Origin: Chloroflexota bacterium
GTDB lineage: Bacteria > Chloroflexota > Anaerolineae > Anaerolineales > UBA4823
Direction: 5' to 3'
DNA: 64,000 nt
NCBI GenBank assembly: GCA_029265355.1
Contig: JAJUJL010000004.1
Span: 62,001 to 126,000, forward strand
The notes under the pieces were generated by a model. It was not told where the DNA came from. It saw nothing but the letters and a program-made list of their open reading frames with translations, and did no database searches. Made by a program: the position numbers and the translations under genes. Below, piece by piece: positions 43,474 to 52,168 of this stretch. How positions within the stretch are numbered: position 1 is the stretch's first letter; each line of letters starts with the position of its first letter.

Positions 43474-44778
43474 ATGCGACGCTACGTAATCATCGGAAGC
43501 GGCGCAGCAGGGATTGCCGCCAGCGAAGCTATTCGCAACCACGATGCCAGCGGAGAAATTCTGCTGATCACCGACGACCCACACGGATACTACTCTCGCC
43601 CAGGATTAGCCTATTACCTGACGGGTGAGATCGATGAGAGAATGCTATTTCCATTCTCGGAGCAAGATTTCCGTCGCCTTAACCTGCGGCGTATCACTGC
43701 ACAGGTGGCGCGCATCCATCCAGAAGCCCATCGCATCGAAATGCACACCGGCGCTCAATTACCCTATGACCGATTATTGATCGCTACGGGGGCAGCCGCG
43801 GTTCGCGCCGATGTGCCCGGCAGTGATTTGGCTGGCGTTGTCAAGCTGGACAGCCTGGAGGATACCCGGCATATCCTGAATTTAATCCGCCGAGCGCGCT
43901 CGGCGGTTGTGGTGGGCGGCGGAATCACTGCTCTGGAACTCGTTGAAGGCATGCGAGCGCGCAATCTGCGCACCCATTATTTCTTACGGGGCGACCGCTA
44001 TTGGAGCAACGTGCTCGATGCTGCTGAATCAAAGATCGTTGAACACCGCCTTCAAGAAGAGGGTGTGCAAATTCACTACAACACAGAGCTGGCAGAAATA
44101 TTGGGAAAGAACGGGCGCGTCGCTGGCGTGCGCACCAAAGATGGACGCCTGATTGAGTGCCAGATTGTCGCCATTGCCATCGGCGTCCAGCCGCGCAAGC
44201 AACTGGCGCAAACCTCGGATTTGAAGGTAGATAAAGGCATTCTGGTTGACCAGTATATGCGCACCAGTCATGAGGATATTTTTGCTGCTGGCGATGTGGC
44301 TCAGGTTTATGACCCCCTCTCGGGGAAGTCCGTTGTGGACAGCCTGTGGGGACCAGCGCGCGATCAGGGCTCAGCCGCCGGGCTGAACATGGCCGGCATC
44401 ACCACCCCCTACTCGAGACTGGCGCCTTTCAATGTTACCCGCCTGGCGCACCTGACCACCACCATTATCGGCACAGTCAATAAAGGCAGGGACGATGACT
44501 TGCTTGGCATCGCCCGGGGCGACAGCGAGACCTGGCGTAATCTACCCGATGCCATCGCCGCCCAGGCAAATTTCGATGTCAATTCCCTGCGCTTGCTGCT
44601 GGGTAAACAGCATCTGCTTGGCGCCGTGGTCATGGGAGACCAGACTCTTTCCCGGCCCCTGACCCGCATCGTCATCGAACGTGTGGATATCACCCCCATC
44701 CGCGAGCAAATCTTGCAGCCTGGTGCCCCTCTGGGGGACCTGGTGGCAGACTTCTGGAGCCAGTTGCACAAATCATGA
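43474..44778 (+). CDS. FAD-dependent NAD(P)-disulfide-type oxidoreductase
   Basis: A 434-residue cytoplasmic flavoprotein. The FAD-binding GSGAAGIAASEA is at the N-terminus, a second dinucleotide site VVVGGGITALELVEG is near residue 146, and the FAD-closing motif IFAAGDVAQV is near residue 268. No CxxxxC redox disulfide is present, so it belongs with rubredoxin/ferredoxin or nitrite-reductase-type reductases rather than thiol reductases. It is tightly placed after the ferredoxin, and its last bases overlap the next gene by four. Likely role: transfer of electrons between NAD(P)H and the ferredoxin or membrane protein. Confidence 0.92.
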   Translation: MRRYVIIGSGAAGIAASEAIRNHDASGEILLITDDPHGYYSRPGLAYYLTGEIDERMLFPFSEQDFRRLNLRRITAQVARIHPEAHRIEMHTGAQLPYDRLLIATGAAAVRADVPGSDLAGVVKLDSLEDTRHILNLIRRARSAVVVGGGITALELVEGMRARNLRTHYFLRGDRYWSNVLDAAESKIVEHRLQEEGVQIHYNTELAEILGKNGRVAGVRTKDGRLIECQIVAIAIGVQPRKQLAQTSDLKVDKGILVDQYMRTSHEDIFAAGDVAQVYDPLSGKSVVDSLWGPARDQGSAAGLNMAGITTPYSRLAPFNVTRLAHLTTTIIGTVNKGRDDDLLGIARGDSETWRNLPDAIAAQANFDVNSLRLLLGKQHLLGAVVMGDQTLSRPLTRIVIERVDITPIREQILQPGAPLGDLVADFWSQLHKS

Positions 44779-45599
44779 TCCAACGGAGCAGCAACCGCGA
44801 GCTTTGGTATTCCCTCTTCGCCGTCCTGATGCTCACCATGGCCTATGTTTTCATGGTGAGCATGTTGAACGGCATCCCAGCCGCCAGTGATTTCTTCGGT
44901 CACATGATCGGCATCGTGGGCTTCGTGCTCATGTTGATGACCGAGACGTTGTATTCGCTGCGCAAGCGCAGTCGCAGCGCTCGCTGGGGGCGGATGGCAG
45001 ACTGGCTGGACTTTCACATTTTTACTGGACTGGTTGGCCCCTACCTGGTATTGCTGCACTCTTCCTGGAAGTTCAACGGCCTGGCGGGTGTCGTCATGCT
45101 GTTGACTGTGATCATTGTAGTCAGTGGGTTCGTTGGGCGTTACATTTATACCGCAGTGCCGCGCACCGCCGATGGCGTCGAGGTCGAAGCCAGCCAGGTC
45201 GAAGCATTCATTCGACAGGCTGACCAGGAGCTGCAGCGTTGGCTGGAAACCCGCCCGCCAGAAATCCGGCAACAGGTTCAGATGCTGGCTCAGCCAGGGC
45301 AATCTTCTGGCAACGCTTTATGGGATTTGCTTTTGCGCCCGCTGGATGAGCTCAACGAACGCATCCGCTGGTGGAGTATACGTTCGCAATTGGATGCGCA
45401 GACACGCCAGCAGATTTCTCAGCTCGAGAAGCTACTGCGCCAGCGCCAAAACCTTAATCGCCAGATCCGCACCCTGGCAGTTGCCCGCCGATTGATGTCT
45501 TTATGGCACACCGTGCACATCCCGATCGGTATGGCGCTGTTCACCGCCGCTTTTATCCATATTATCGCTGCTATTTATTACGCCACCTTACTGCGCTAA
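44775..45599 (+). CDS. Four-helix membrane protein, putative heme b electron-transfer subunit
   Basis: A 274-residue protein with about four transmembrane helices: three in the first 130 residues and one at the C-terminus, separated by a helical cytoplasmic loop of about 110 residues. Histidines sit in or near the helices: FFGHMIG, DFHIFTG, LVLLHSSW, and WHTVHIPIG plus FIHIIA in the last. That pattern resembles cytochrome b or ferric-reductase-like heme b anchors. Start overlaps the oxidoreductase stop by four bases. It probably moves electrons from the cytoplasmic flavoprotein/ferredoxin to the extracellular cytochromes. Family not named with certainty. Confidence 0.8.
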   Translation: MIQRSSNRELWYSLFAVLMLTMAYVFMVSMLNGIPAASDFFGHMIGIVGFVLMLMTETLYSLRKRSRSARWGRMADWLDFHIFTGLVGPYLVLLHSSWKFNGLAGVVMLLTVIIVVSGFVGRYIYTAVPRTADGVEVEASQVEAFIRQADQELQRWLETRPPEIRQQVQMLAQPGQSSGNALWDLLLRPLDELNERIRWWSIRSQLDAQTRQQISQLEKLLRQRQNLNRQIRTLAVARRLMSLWHTVHIPIGMALFTAAFIHIIAAIYYATLLR

Positions 45600-45655
45600 T
45601 GTAGCTTTGCTGTGGGGCAACTTCGAGATCACAGGATGTAGTCGCCGAGGTCAGT

Positions 45656-47293
45656 ATGAAATCTTCGCGGTTTGGCTGTCTCTCTGCCACAGGTCTCATC
45701 ACAGCATTGCTGACCCTGTTTGTGATCGGTGGATTCAGCATTGCTCGCGGTGGGGTTCTGTTTAATCCCGGAGAACTGAACGACCAAAAAGGGAGTGAAC
45801 CGCTGCAAGGGGTCTACTCGCACGCTGAGATCGCCGGGAACTGCGGCGCCTGCCACACTGCGTTTTGGACCGGCGAGCACATGGCCGAACGTTGCCTGGC
45901 TTGCCACGACACGCTGAAAACCAACCCGCAAGACTTCCACAAGATCATGCTGGCGCAGAGCGGCGCGATTAACTGCACCCGTTGCCACACCGATCACCGA
46001 GGGGCTGAGGCCGCCCTCACAATTCTCGATATGAAAGAATTCCCCCACCTGGAAGCTGGTCAATTTGCGCTCAGTTCACACCAAAGGCATTCAGACGGGG
46101 CGACATTCTTATGCGAAGACTGTCACGGCGCTGACCTGCAGATATTCCAGCCCATCACCTGTGTGGAATGCCACATGGAGCTGGACCCGGCATACCTGCA
46201 AGCCCACCAGGCAGATTTTGGGGAAGATTGCCTGGCTTGCCATGATGGTGTTGAAACCTATGGCGCTGCTTTCGATCACAATCGGCTGGAATTTAGCTTG
46301 CTACAAGGCCACTCAGAGGCTGGCTGCCAGGACTGCCACGCTGGCGCGCTCAGCCTGGCTGACCTGCAAGCTACACCCCAGACCTGCGCAGCATGCCACC
46401 TTGAGGATGACGCCCATGCTGGTCAGCTCGGACAAGACTGCGCCCAATGCCATGCCCCCACCACCTGGGAAGAAGCCTCTTTCGACCACTCCCTGGCGGC
46501 TTTCCCGCTCAGCGGCAGGCATAGCGAGGTTGCCTGCGAGGACTGTCACAAGGACAAGGTTTTCAAGGGCGCTCCGCAAGATTGCTTCTCCTGCCATGCC
46601 GAGCAAGATAAACACAGTGGGCAGTTTGGCCAGGATTGCGCTGCCTGCCATACCACCGAGGGATGGGAAGGCGCCGCTTTTGATCATTCTCTGTCAGCCT
46701 TCCCGCTCACGGGCGCTCATCTCAACGTGGGCTGTGAAGATTGCCACCGAGAGGGGATCTACAAGGGCACGGCACAGGAGTGTGTCGCCTGCCACATCGA
46801 GGATGACGAACACGATGGGCAGTTTGGCAATGACTGCGCCCAATGTCACACCCCCGACACCTGGAAAGACGCGCAATTCGACCATTCCCTGGCGGCTTTT
46901 AAGCTCACCGGCGCTCATGTGAATTTGGCCTGCAAGCAATGTCATGTGAACGAAGTCTTCAAAGGCACGCCCCAGGCCTGCGCCTCCTGCCATTCGGAGC
47001 CCGCTTATCACCTGGGATTGTTCACCTCCGACTGCAGCGCTTGCCACAATACCAATGCCTGGCTGCCAGCCGCTTATGACGCCAGGCACCGCTTCCCCCT
47101 CAACCACGGCGACGGGGGTAATACCTGCCAGACCTGCCACCCGAGCAGCTTACGCAGCTACACCTGCTACGGCTGTCACGAACACAACCCGGCCAAGATC
47201 GAAAGCGAACACCGCGAAGAGGGCATTGATAACTTCAAAGACTGTGTGCGCTGCCATCCCACTGGTCGCGAAGAAGAGGGAGGCGACGATTAG
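45656..47293 (+). CDS. Membrane-anchored 21-heme c-type cytochrome
   Basis: A 545-residue protein with an N-terminal transmembrane segment (about 10-30) and 21 CxxCH motifs by my count. The middle region repeats a three-heme unit of about 65 residues (FDHSLAAFPLSGRHSEVACEDCH, then a CxxCH in a Gly/Thr-Ala-Pro-Gln context, then DCAxCH), with FDHS and GxH providing likely distal histidines. The C-terminus (CQTCHPSS, CYGCHEHNPAKIESEH, CVRCHPTG) matches the end of the 18-heme protein, so the two are related. It follows the membrane protein by about 55 bases and completes the redox locus. Confidence 0.93.
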   Translation: MKSSRFGCLSATGLITALLTLFVIGGFSIARGGVLFNPGELNDQKGSEPLQGVYSHAEIAGNCGACHTAFWTGEHMAERCLACHDTLKTNPQDFHKIMLAQSGAINCTRCHTDHRGAEAALTILDMKEFPHLEAGQFALSSHQRHSDGATFLCEDCHGADLQIFQPITCVECHMELDPAYLQAHQADFGEDCLACHDGVETYGAAFDHNRLEFSLLQGHSEAGCQDCHAGALSLADLQATPQTCAACHLEDDAHAGQLGQDCAQCHAPTTWEEASFDHSLAAFPLSGRHSEVACEDCHKDKVFKGAPQDCFSCHAEQDKHSGQFGQDCAACHTTEGWEGAAFDHSLSAFPLTGAHLNVGCEDCHREGIYKGTAQECVACHIEDDEHDGQFGNDCAQCHTPDTWKDAQFDHSLAAFKLTGAHVNLACKQCHVNEVFKGTPQACASCHSEPAYHLGLFTSDCSACHNTNAWLPAAYDARHRFPLNHGDGGNTCQTCHPSSLRSYTCYGCHEHNPAKIESEHREEGIDNFKDCVRCHPTGREEEGGDD

Positions 47294-47437
47294 CCATCCC
47301 ACAAATCAGACAAACCTGGTATTATATTGGAGTTACGATTTTTAACCAAATCTTCATATTTGGGCGTAACTTTTTGAGGTGCTTTACGACTTAAGTACTA
47401 GAAGCAACAATCCACCTTTAGTCAGGTAAAGCCACCT

Positions 47438-48835
47438 GTGAACGATCAGCTATCGGAAGCATTTGAAATTTGTTTGTCAGCCATGCAGGGCGGAGCCAGC
47501 CGGGAGGAGTGCCTGGAGATGTTTCCGCACCTCTCATCAGAGCTCGAGCCATTATTGACAACCGCTGCGCTGGCAGGGCAAATGCGCCCCGCTCGCGTAC
47601 CAGCGCGTGCCGCGCACCGAAGCCGGGCTCTCTTCCTGAAGAAAGCGCGCGATTTAGAACAGCGCCCGATCTTTCCTTTCGCCAGTTGGGGTTTACCTCG
47701 CCTGGCGATGGCTGCATTTAGCCTGCTGCTGGTGATCTTTCTGAGCCTGAACGGGTTGGTCGTCGCTTCCGCCAAAACGCTGCCCGGCGACGCGCTTTAT
47801 GCCGTGAAGCGGGCAGCCGAAACAGTGCGCTTGCAGCTCGTCTCGAATACTGAGATCAAGCACCGCATGGAGAATGACTACAATTTGCGCCGCGCTACAG
47901 AAGTGAAACAGCTTCTGGTGCTGCAACGCATCGAGCACGTCTCCTTTGAAGGTAGGGTAGATCAAATCCAGGATCATCGCTGGATCGTCGAAGGCATCTT
48001 GATCAAAACTAATGAGAAGACTCACCAAATCGGCCATATCCAGCCAGGCGATTTTATCGAGGTGGAAGGACTCACCAACCCCTCCGGCTGGATCGATGCT
48101 GATGAGTTGCACCAGCGCTACTTTAACCTGGTGGGCGTGATCCAGTCCATGAACCGCACCACCTGGGTGGTAGGTGATGTAAACCTGGTGATCCAGAAAG
48201 ACACCCAGCTCGATCCCGGATTGCAAATCGGCGACCAGGCGCTGGTACTGGTCTATTCCAGCGATGATGGAAAATTCTACGCACGCGCCATCCTCAGCCA
48301 CAAGCCCGTTCCAATCCAACCATTCCAGATACAATTCACCGGCCTCATCGAAGGCATTGATGGGCAGGCCATTATCATCAATGGAAAACGGGTTGAAATT
48401 GATGGACGGACTGTGTTGGAAGGCGCGCTGATGCCAGGCGCACAAGCTGAAGTGGTTTTGCTTGTGGCGCAAGATGGCACACTTACAGCTCTGTCTGTTC
48501 GTGCTCTGGACCAGCCCCTCGAGCCTGCGCCGGTCACAAATCCTGACCCAAGCGGCAAACCGAACGAGATCGGCGATGACGGCCAAGCCGAAAAAGAGAC
48601 CGGAGAAGTTCTGGATGATGACCAGGATAACCGCCAGGACGATGGCGGCTCCGGCGACGATATTGACGATGACGATAAGGATGACAGTGGCGAAGACGAA
48701 AACGATGGTGATGAGGATGACGACGATCACGAAGACGATGATGACGAAGACGATGATCACGATGATGATGATCACGACGATGATGATCACGACGACGATA
48801 AAAAGGACGAAGACGACGAGGAAAAAGACGATTAG
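47438..48835 (+). CDS. DUF5667/DUF5666-like membrane protein with Asp/His-rich tail
   Basis: A 465-residue protein starting at a GTG. Residues 1-85 resemble a short cytoplasmic anti-sigma-like domain (EECLEMFPHLSSELEPLL). A transmembrane segment follows (about 88-110), then SAKTLPGDALYAVKRAAE, typical of DUF5667, and beta-rich repeats like DUF5666 (FEGRVDQIQDHRWIVEG, FTGLIEGIDGQAIIING). The last 80 or so residues are almost only Asp, Glu and His, with a DDDHDD pattern, suggesting divalent metal or calcium binding outside the membrane. No sigma factor gene is adjacent. It lies just after the multiheme locus. Function unknown. Confidence 0.75.
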   Translation: MNDQLSEAFEICLSAMQGGASREECLEMFPHLSSELEPLLTTAALAGQMRPARVPARAAHRSRALFLKKARDLEQRPIFPFASWGLPRLAMAAFSLLLVIFLSLNGLVVASAKTLPGDALYAVKRAAETVRLQLVSNTEIKHRMENDYNLRRATEVKQLLVLQRIEHVSFEGRVDQIQDHRWIVEGILIKTNEKTHQIGHIQPGDFIEVEGLTNPSGWIDADELHQRYFNLVGVIQSMNRTTWVVGDVNLVIQKDTQLDPGLQIGDQALVLVYSSDDGKFYARAILSHKPVPIQPFQIQFTGLIEGIDGQAIIINGKRVEIDGRTVLEGALMPGAQAEVVLLVAQDGTLTALSVRALDQPLEPAPVTNPDPSGKPNEIGDDGQAEKETGEVLDDDQDNRQDDGGSGDDIDDDDKDDSGEDENDGDEDDDDHEDDDDEDDDHDDDDHDDDDHDDDKKDEDDEEKDD

Positions 48836-48864
48836 CGTTCTCTAACTCTCGCCTCGCGAATAAA

Positions 48865-48905
48865 AAGGGCGAGAAAAGGCTGCCGGGTGGCCTTTTCTCG
48901 CCCTT
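48865..48905 (+). terminator. Terminator after the Asp/His-tail gene
   Basis: A 16-base-pair stem AAGGGCGAGAAAAGGC/GCCTTTTCTCGCCCTT with a nine-base loop, shortly after the stop codon. The descending arm ends in TT with only a short T-rich tail beyond. Confidence 0.75.
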
Positions 48906-49031
48906 AATCGTTCTGCCGGATATTTTTGACACTTGTCGATTATCAACTTTTCCTGTATGCTCAGGGGCAATGCATGCAAATTGTTGCCATACGATTAGAA
49001 AAAGATCACAACTTCAGAACAAGGAGCGCAC

Positions 49032-50153
49032 ATGAAGCAAGCAAATTTCAAGATCGCCGGAAGCCTGTTGATTGCCCTGCTGGTGATCGTTGGAGTGATC
49101 ATACTCGCCGCAGCCGGCAGCCGTTTCGTTTACCTGTTTGCCAAAGTGGATCAGAATGAGGTCGGTGTACAGTTTCGCAGCGGCAAGATCTATGAAATCG
49201 TTGGGCCTGGCGTGTACAGCGATTTCGGTTTGTTCGTTGAGCTGAAGCGCGTCTCCAGCCAGGCAGTTCCCTTCAGCGTGCGCGATGAAGAAATCATCAC
49301 GTCTGATAAACAGCGTATCGGCCTGGTGGTGAGTGGAGATATCTTCCGGCCAAATCTGGCGCAAAAGGATATTATCCTCACTAACTGGGCGCAGTACAGC
49401 GGAATCTACTTGAGCGACGACCTGGTGCGAAATCGAGTCAGCGACCTGACCCGCCAGGCGATGAAAGTGTGCGTTGGCGAGCGCCCCTTTGACGATTCGA
49501 TCATCGGCACCGCGCGGGACGACCTGCGCACTTGCGTGGACGAAGAGCTCAGCCGCCTGGCCTCCAATTTTGGCCTGCAGATCGAAAACGTCGTCGTACC
49601 TGAAGTGGTTTTGTCTGCCGAAGTACAGGCTGCTCTGGACTCCATTGTAGCAAGCCGTCTGGCGACCGAAAAAGCCGCACAAGACAAGCTGAAAGCCGAA
49701 GCTGAGGCGCGCGCTGAGCAGGCCCGCCAGGAAGGCGACATCCGCGTTGCGCAGAGTCGCTTCCAGGAGGAAGCCCGCCAGCAAACTACCCTGGCGCAAT
49801 TGCAGCAAGCCAAGTTGGTCGCCCAAAAAGCGGTTATCGAGGCTGAGAAGGCCAATGAATTATTGGCAGCCGAGCAGGACCTGGCGATCAACCGCGCCCT
49901 GGCCCTGGCTGCCGCCGAGAGGGCCAAGGTGGACCTGGCGCAGCAAATCGCCCTGGCTGAGCTGTATGCCAGCAACCCGGAATATCTGCAACTTCAAATC
50001 GTACTGGCGAACGCCAGCGCGCTCTCAGCGACAGATAAGATTATCTTTACATTGGAAGGGATGACGCCCACGTTGGTACTGCCAGGCCCCGGCATCGTCC
50101 CCACGGTTGAGACCGGAGCGAACACGGTGCCAGCTACTCCCAACCCCGAATAA
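49032..50153 (+). CDS. SPFH/Band 7 (prohibitin-like) membrane protein
   Basis: A 373-residue protein with one N-terminal transmembrane helix (about 8-30) and an SPFH domain beginning VDQNEVGVQFRSGKIYEIVGPG. A long Ala/Glu/Gln/Arg-rich coiled coil (about residues 205-305, LATEKAAQDKLKAEAEARAEQARQ) follows, then a short P/T-rich tail. Such proteins form ring assemblies in the membrane and organise microdomains or protease complexes. AAGGAG precedes the ATG. The gene is monocistronic, between a terminator and a strong inverted repeat; a bactofilin gene converges on it. Confidence 0.92.
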   Translation: MKQANFKIAGSLLIALLVIVGVIILAAAGSRFVYLFAKVDQNEVGVQFRSGKIYEIVGPGVYSDFGLFVELKRVSSQAVPFSVRDEEIITSDKQRIGLVVSGDIFRPNLAQKDIILTNWAQYSGIYLSDDLVRNRVSDLTRQAMKVCVGERPFDDSIIGTARDDLRTCVDEELSRLASNFGLQIENVVVPEVVLSAEVQAALDSIVASRLATEKAAQDKLKAEAEARAEQARQEGDIRVAQSRFQEEARQQTTLAQLQQAKLVAQKAVIEAEKANELLAAEQDLAINRALALAAAERAKVDLAQQIALAELYASNPEYLQLQIVLANASALSATDKIIFTLEGMTPTLVLPGPGIVPTVETGANTVPATPNPE

Positions 50154-50164
50154 ATGAGGGGCGG

Positions 50165-50202
50165 CGTGCTCAGGCTGCGGGTGAACCCGCAGCCTGAGCA
50201 CG
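50165..50202. terminator. Bidirectional hairpin between SPFH and bactofilin genes
   Basis: An uninterrupted stem of about 17 bp (CGTGCTCAGGCTGCGGGT and its complement) around a three-base loop, placed between two convergent stops. No long T-tract flanks it. Confidence 0.65.
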
Positions 50203-50208
50203 ATCAGG

Positions 50209-50652
50209 TCATTCGCTCTCGTCTGCTTCTTCTGATGCGGGCACCGTCGCAGGGGGAATGGACAGTCCAAGATCGATTTGTTCTTCCATGCGAATCTGGC
50301 CGCGCAGGAATGCGCCTTCTTCCGTCGCAAAGGCTGCCGTTACCACATCGCCCCACACCCTGCCGGTGGCGCGGATCTCCACTTTCTCGGCGGTGATATT
50401 GCCGCGCACTGCGCCAGCGACGATGACGACATTGGCTTTCAATTGCTCGCAGGTGACCCGACCCGTCTCCCCCACCACCAGCAAGCCACGCAAAGCAATC
50501 TCACCCTCGAAAGCGCCTTCGATGCGCACACCTCCGCTGCCCGTCAGGCTGCCTTTCCAGGAAATGCCCGCGCCCAGCACCGAAGTCACCCGCTCGAGCG
50601 GAGCGGGTTGCTGGAATGAGGGCGTCAAACTGTCTGCTCTCCTGCGAAACAT
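50209..50652 (-). CDS. Bactofilin family protein
   Basis: A 147-residue cytoskeletal protein. The core (about residues 20-120) is a right-handed beta-helix pattern: LGAGISWKGSLTGSGGVRI, GAFEGEIALRGLLVVGETG, VIVAGAVRGNITAEKVEI. Flanking ends are short and polar. Bactofilins polymerise without nucleotide and often scaffold cell-wall enzymes. The gene is alone, with fabI upstream on the same strand about 50 bases away. Confidence 0.92.
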   Translation of the reverse strand: MFRRRADSLTPSFQQPAPLERVTSVLGAGISWKGSLTGSGGVRIEGAFEGEIALRGLLVVGETGRVTCEQLKANVVIVAGAVRGNITAEKVEIRATGRVWGDVVTAAFATEEGAFLRGQIRMEEQIDLGLSIPPATVPASEEADESE

Positions 50653-50705
50653 CTTTCACTCCTCGCCAGGGTCAAGCCGGCAAGATTTTCGACCGCAACG
50701 GCATG

Positions 50706-51488
50706 CTATTCTACCGGCTCTGGGATCCCCATAATGTTATAACCAGAGTCGACAAAAAGCACCTCTCCAGTCGTCCTGGAGGCCAGGTCCGAACACAAGA
50801 ACAGCGCAGCGTTGCCGACATCTTCGATGGTGACATTCTCATGCAGCGGCGCCAGCTCAGCAAACCTGCGGTACATGGTCTTGAAACTGGAAACCCCAGC
50901 AGCCGCCAGAGTGCGAATGGGTCCTGCAGAAATGGCGTTGACACGCACCCCTTGTTTACCGAAATCATTCGCCAGGTAGCGCACCGAAGCTTCCAGGGCG
51001 GCCTTTGCCACACCCATCACATTGTAATTGGGGGCTACTTTCTCAGAACCATAATAAGTCAGGGTCAACATCGCCCCACCAGGGCGGATGAGCGGCTGGA
51101 AAGCGCGCGCCAGGGCCGTAAATGAATAAACGCTGATATCCATCGCCAGGTGAAAGCCGGCCCGGCTGGTATTGTAATACGGCCCGCTCAATTCGTCGCG
51201 ATTGGCAAAAGCGATTGCATGTACCAGGATATCAATACTGCCAAAGGCTGCTGCAGCCTTCTCAGCCACCTGCTGAATTTGCTCATCACTGGCAACATCG
51301 CAGGGCTCAACGAAGTTACAGTTGATTTTCTCAGCCAGCGTGCGCGCTCGGCGTTCCAGGGCTTCACCGGCATAACTGATGCCGATGCGCGCGCCGTGCT
51401 GGTGGAATGCCTGGATGATTCCCCATGCAATGGAGCGATCATTCGCCAGCCCAAATACCAAAGCTGTCTTCCCTTCCAGAATGCCCAT
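50706..51488 (-). CDS. fabI: Enoyl-[acyl-carrier-protein] reductase (NADH)
   Basis: Final reduction step of fatty-acid elongation. The 260-residue SDR has the FabI-type N-terminus ([23 protein letters not shown]) and the Tyr-x6-Lys active site in [12 protein letters not shown], with another tyrosine in LTYYGSE. GGAGG five bases before the ATG at 51488 fixes the start; the track extends 12 codons too far. The last residues include VDSGYNIMG, normal for the family. Confidence 0.95.
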   Translation of the reverse strand: MGILEGKTALVFGLANDRSIAWGIIQAFHQHGARIGISYAGEALERRARTLAEKINCNFVEPCDVASDEQIQQVAEKAAAAFGSIDILVHAIAFANRDELSGPYYNTSRAGFHLAMDISVYSFTALARAFQPLIRPGGAMLTLTYYGSEKVAPNYNVMGVAKAALEASVRYLANDFGKQGVRVNAISAGPIRTLAAAGVSSFKTMYRRFAELAPLHENVTIEDVGNAALFLCSDLASRTTGEVLFVDSGYNIMGIPEPVE

Positions 51489-51565
51489 CGTTTCCTCCAG
51501 TTCCATACGGTGTGCTGCTGCCAACTCCCTCGTTCAAGCCTCGCTTAGCCTGTGCAGGCAGCAGT

Positions 51566-52153
51566 TTACTGTTCTAGCGCCACGAATCGCCACGGGATGC
51601 TCTTCCAGGGTTCTGGCACATTATTTAAACCCACACGCGGGCCTATCGTCACGCGCCCATCTGGAATTGGTTTACCCCACTCGAGAAACAACTCAGCCTG
51701 CGGCAGGCATAAATCCAAGCCGTTGCAACTGCCGTCAATCGCCAATGCTTGGCAGACTTTGGCAGGCCCATTGGTCCAAAGGCGCTCCGGTTTCCCCTTG
51801 CGCCTGGCGGCGATGGTCTCTATGCCTTCCAGAGGCATAATAGCCCGCAGCAGCACCGCAGCCGGGAAGCCATCTTCCTCGGTCACAAAATTGAGCATCC
51901 AATGCATTCCATACGTAAAATAAACATACGCATGCCCGGGTTGGCCATACATGACACGGGTGCGCGCAGTCAACCCTGCGCGCGCGTGACAACCCAGATC
52001 CTCTTCGCCGCGGTAAGCCTCGGTTTCGACGATGACGCCCGATAAGCGTTGCCCATGCCAAATGCGCACCAGGCGCATGCCCAGCAACTGGCGCGCTACT
52101 TCCACGGTATGGCGGGCAAAAAACCAGCGCGGCAAGCGTTGTTCGTCTGGCAT
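51566..52153 (-). CDS. 3-methyladenine DNA glycosylase (AAG/MPG family)
   Basis: A 195-residue base-excision repair enzyme that removes alkylated purines. The catalytic glutamate lies in GVIVETEAYRGEEDLGCHA and the family signature GHAYVYFTYGMHWMLNFV is complete. Length and the sequence LLGMRLVR near the N-terminus agree with the family. It ends about 80 bases downstream of the fabI start, on the same strand, and follows the epimerase gene by 15 bases. Confidence 0.95.
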   Translation of the reverse strand: MPDEQRLPRWFFARHTVEVARQLLGMRLVRIWHGQRLSGVIVETEAYRGEEDLGCHARAGLTARTRVMYGQPGHAYVYFTYGMHWMLNFVTEEDGFPAAVLLRAIMPLEGIETIAARRKGKPERLWTNGPAKVCQALAIDGSCNGLDLCLPQAELFLEWGKPIPDGRVTIGPRVGLNNVPEPWKSIPWRFVALEQ

Positions 52154-52168
52154 TTCCTGGGGGTTGGA

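Noticed and set aside
47693-48790. Antisense 365-codon ORF opposite the Asp/His-tail gene
   Set aside because: It is the complement of GAY-type Asp/His codons, giving a run of Ile and Val; no start signal and no recognisable domain.
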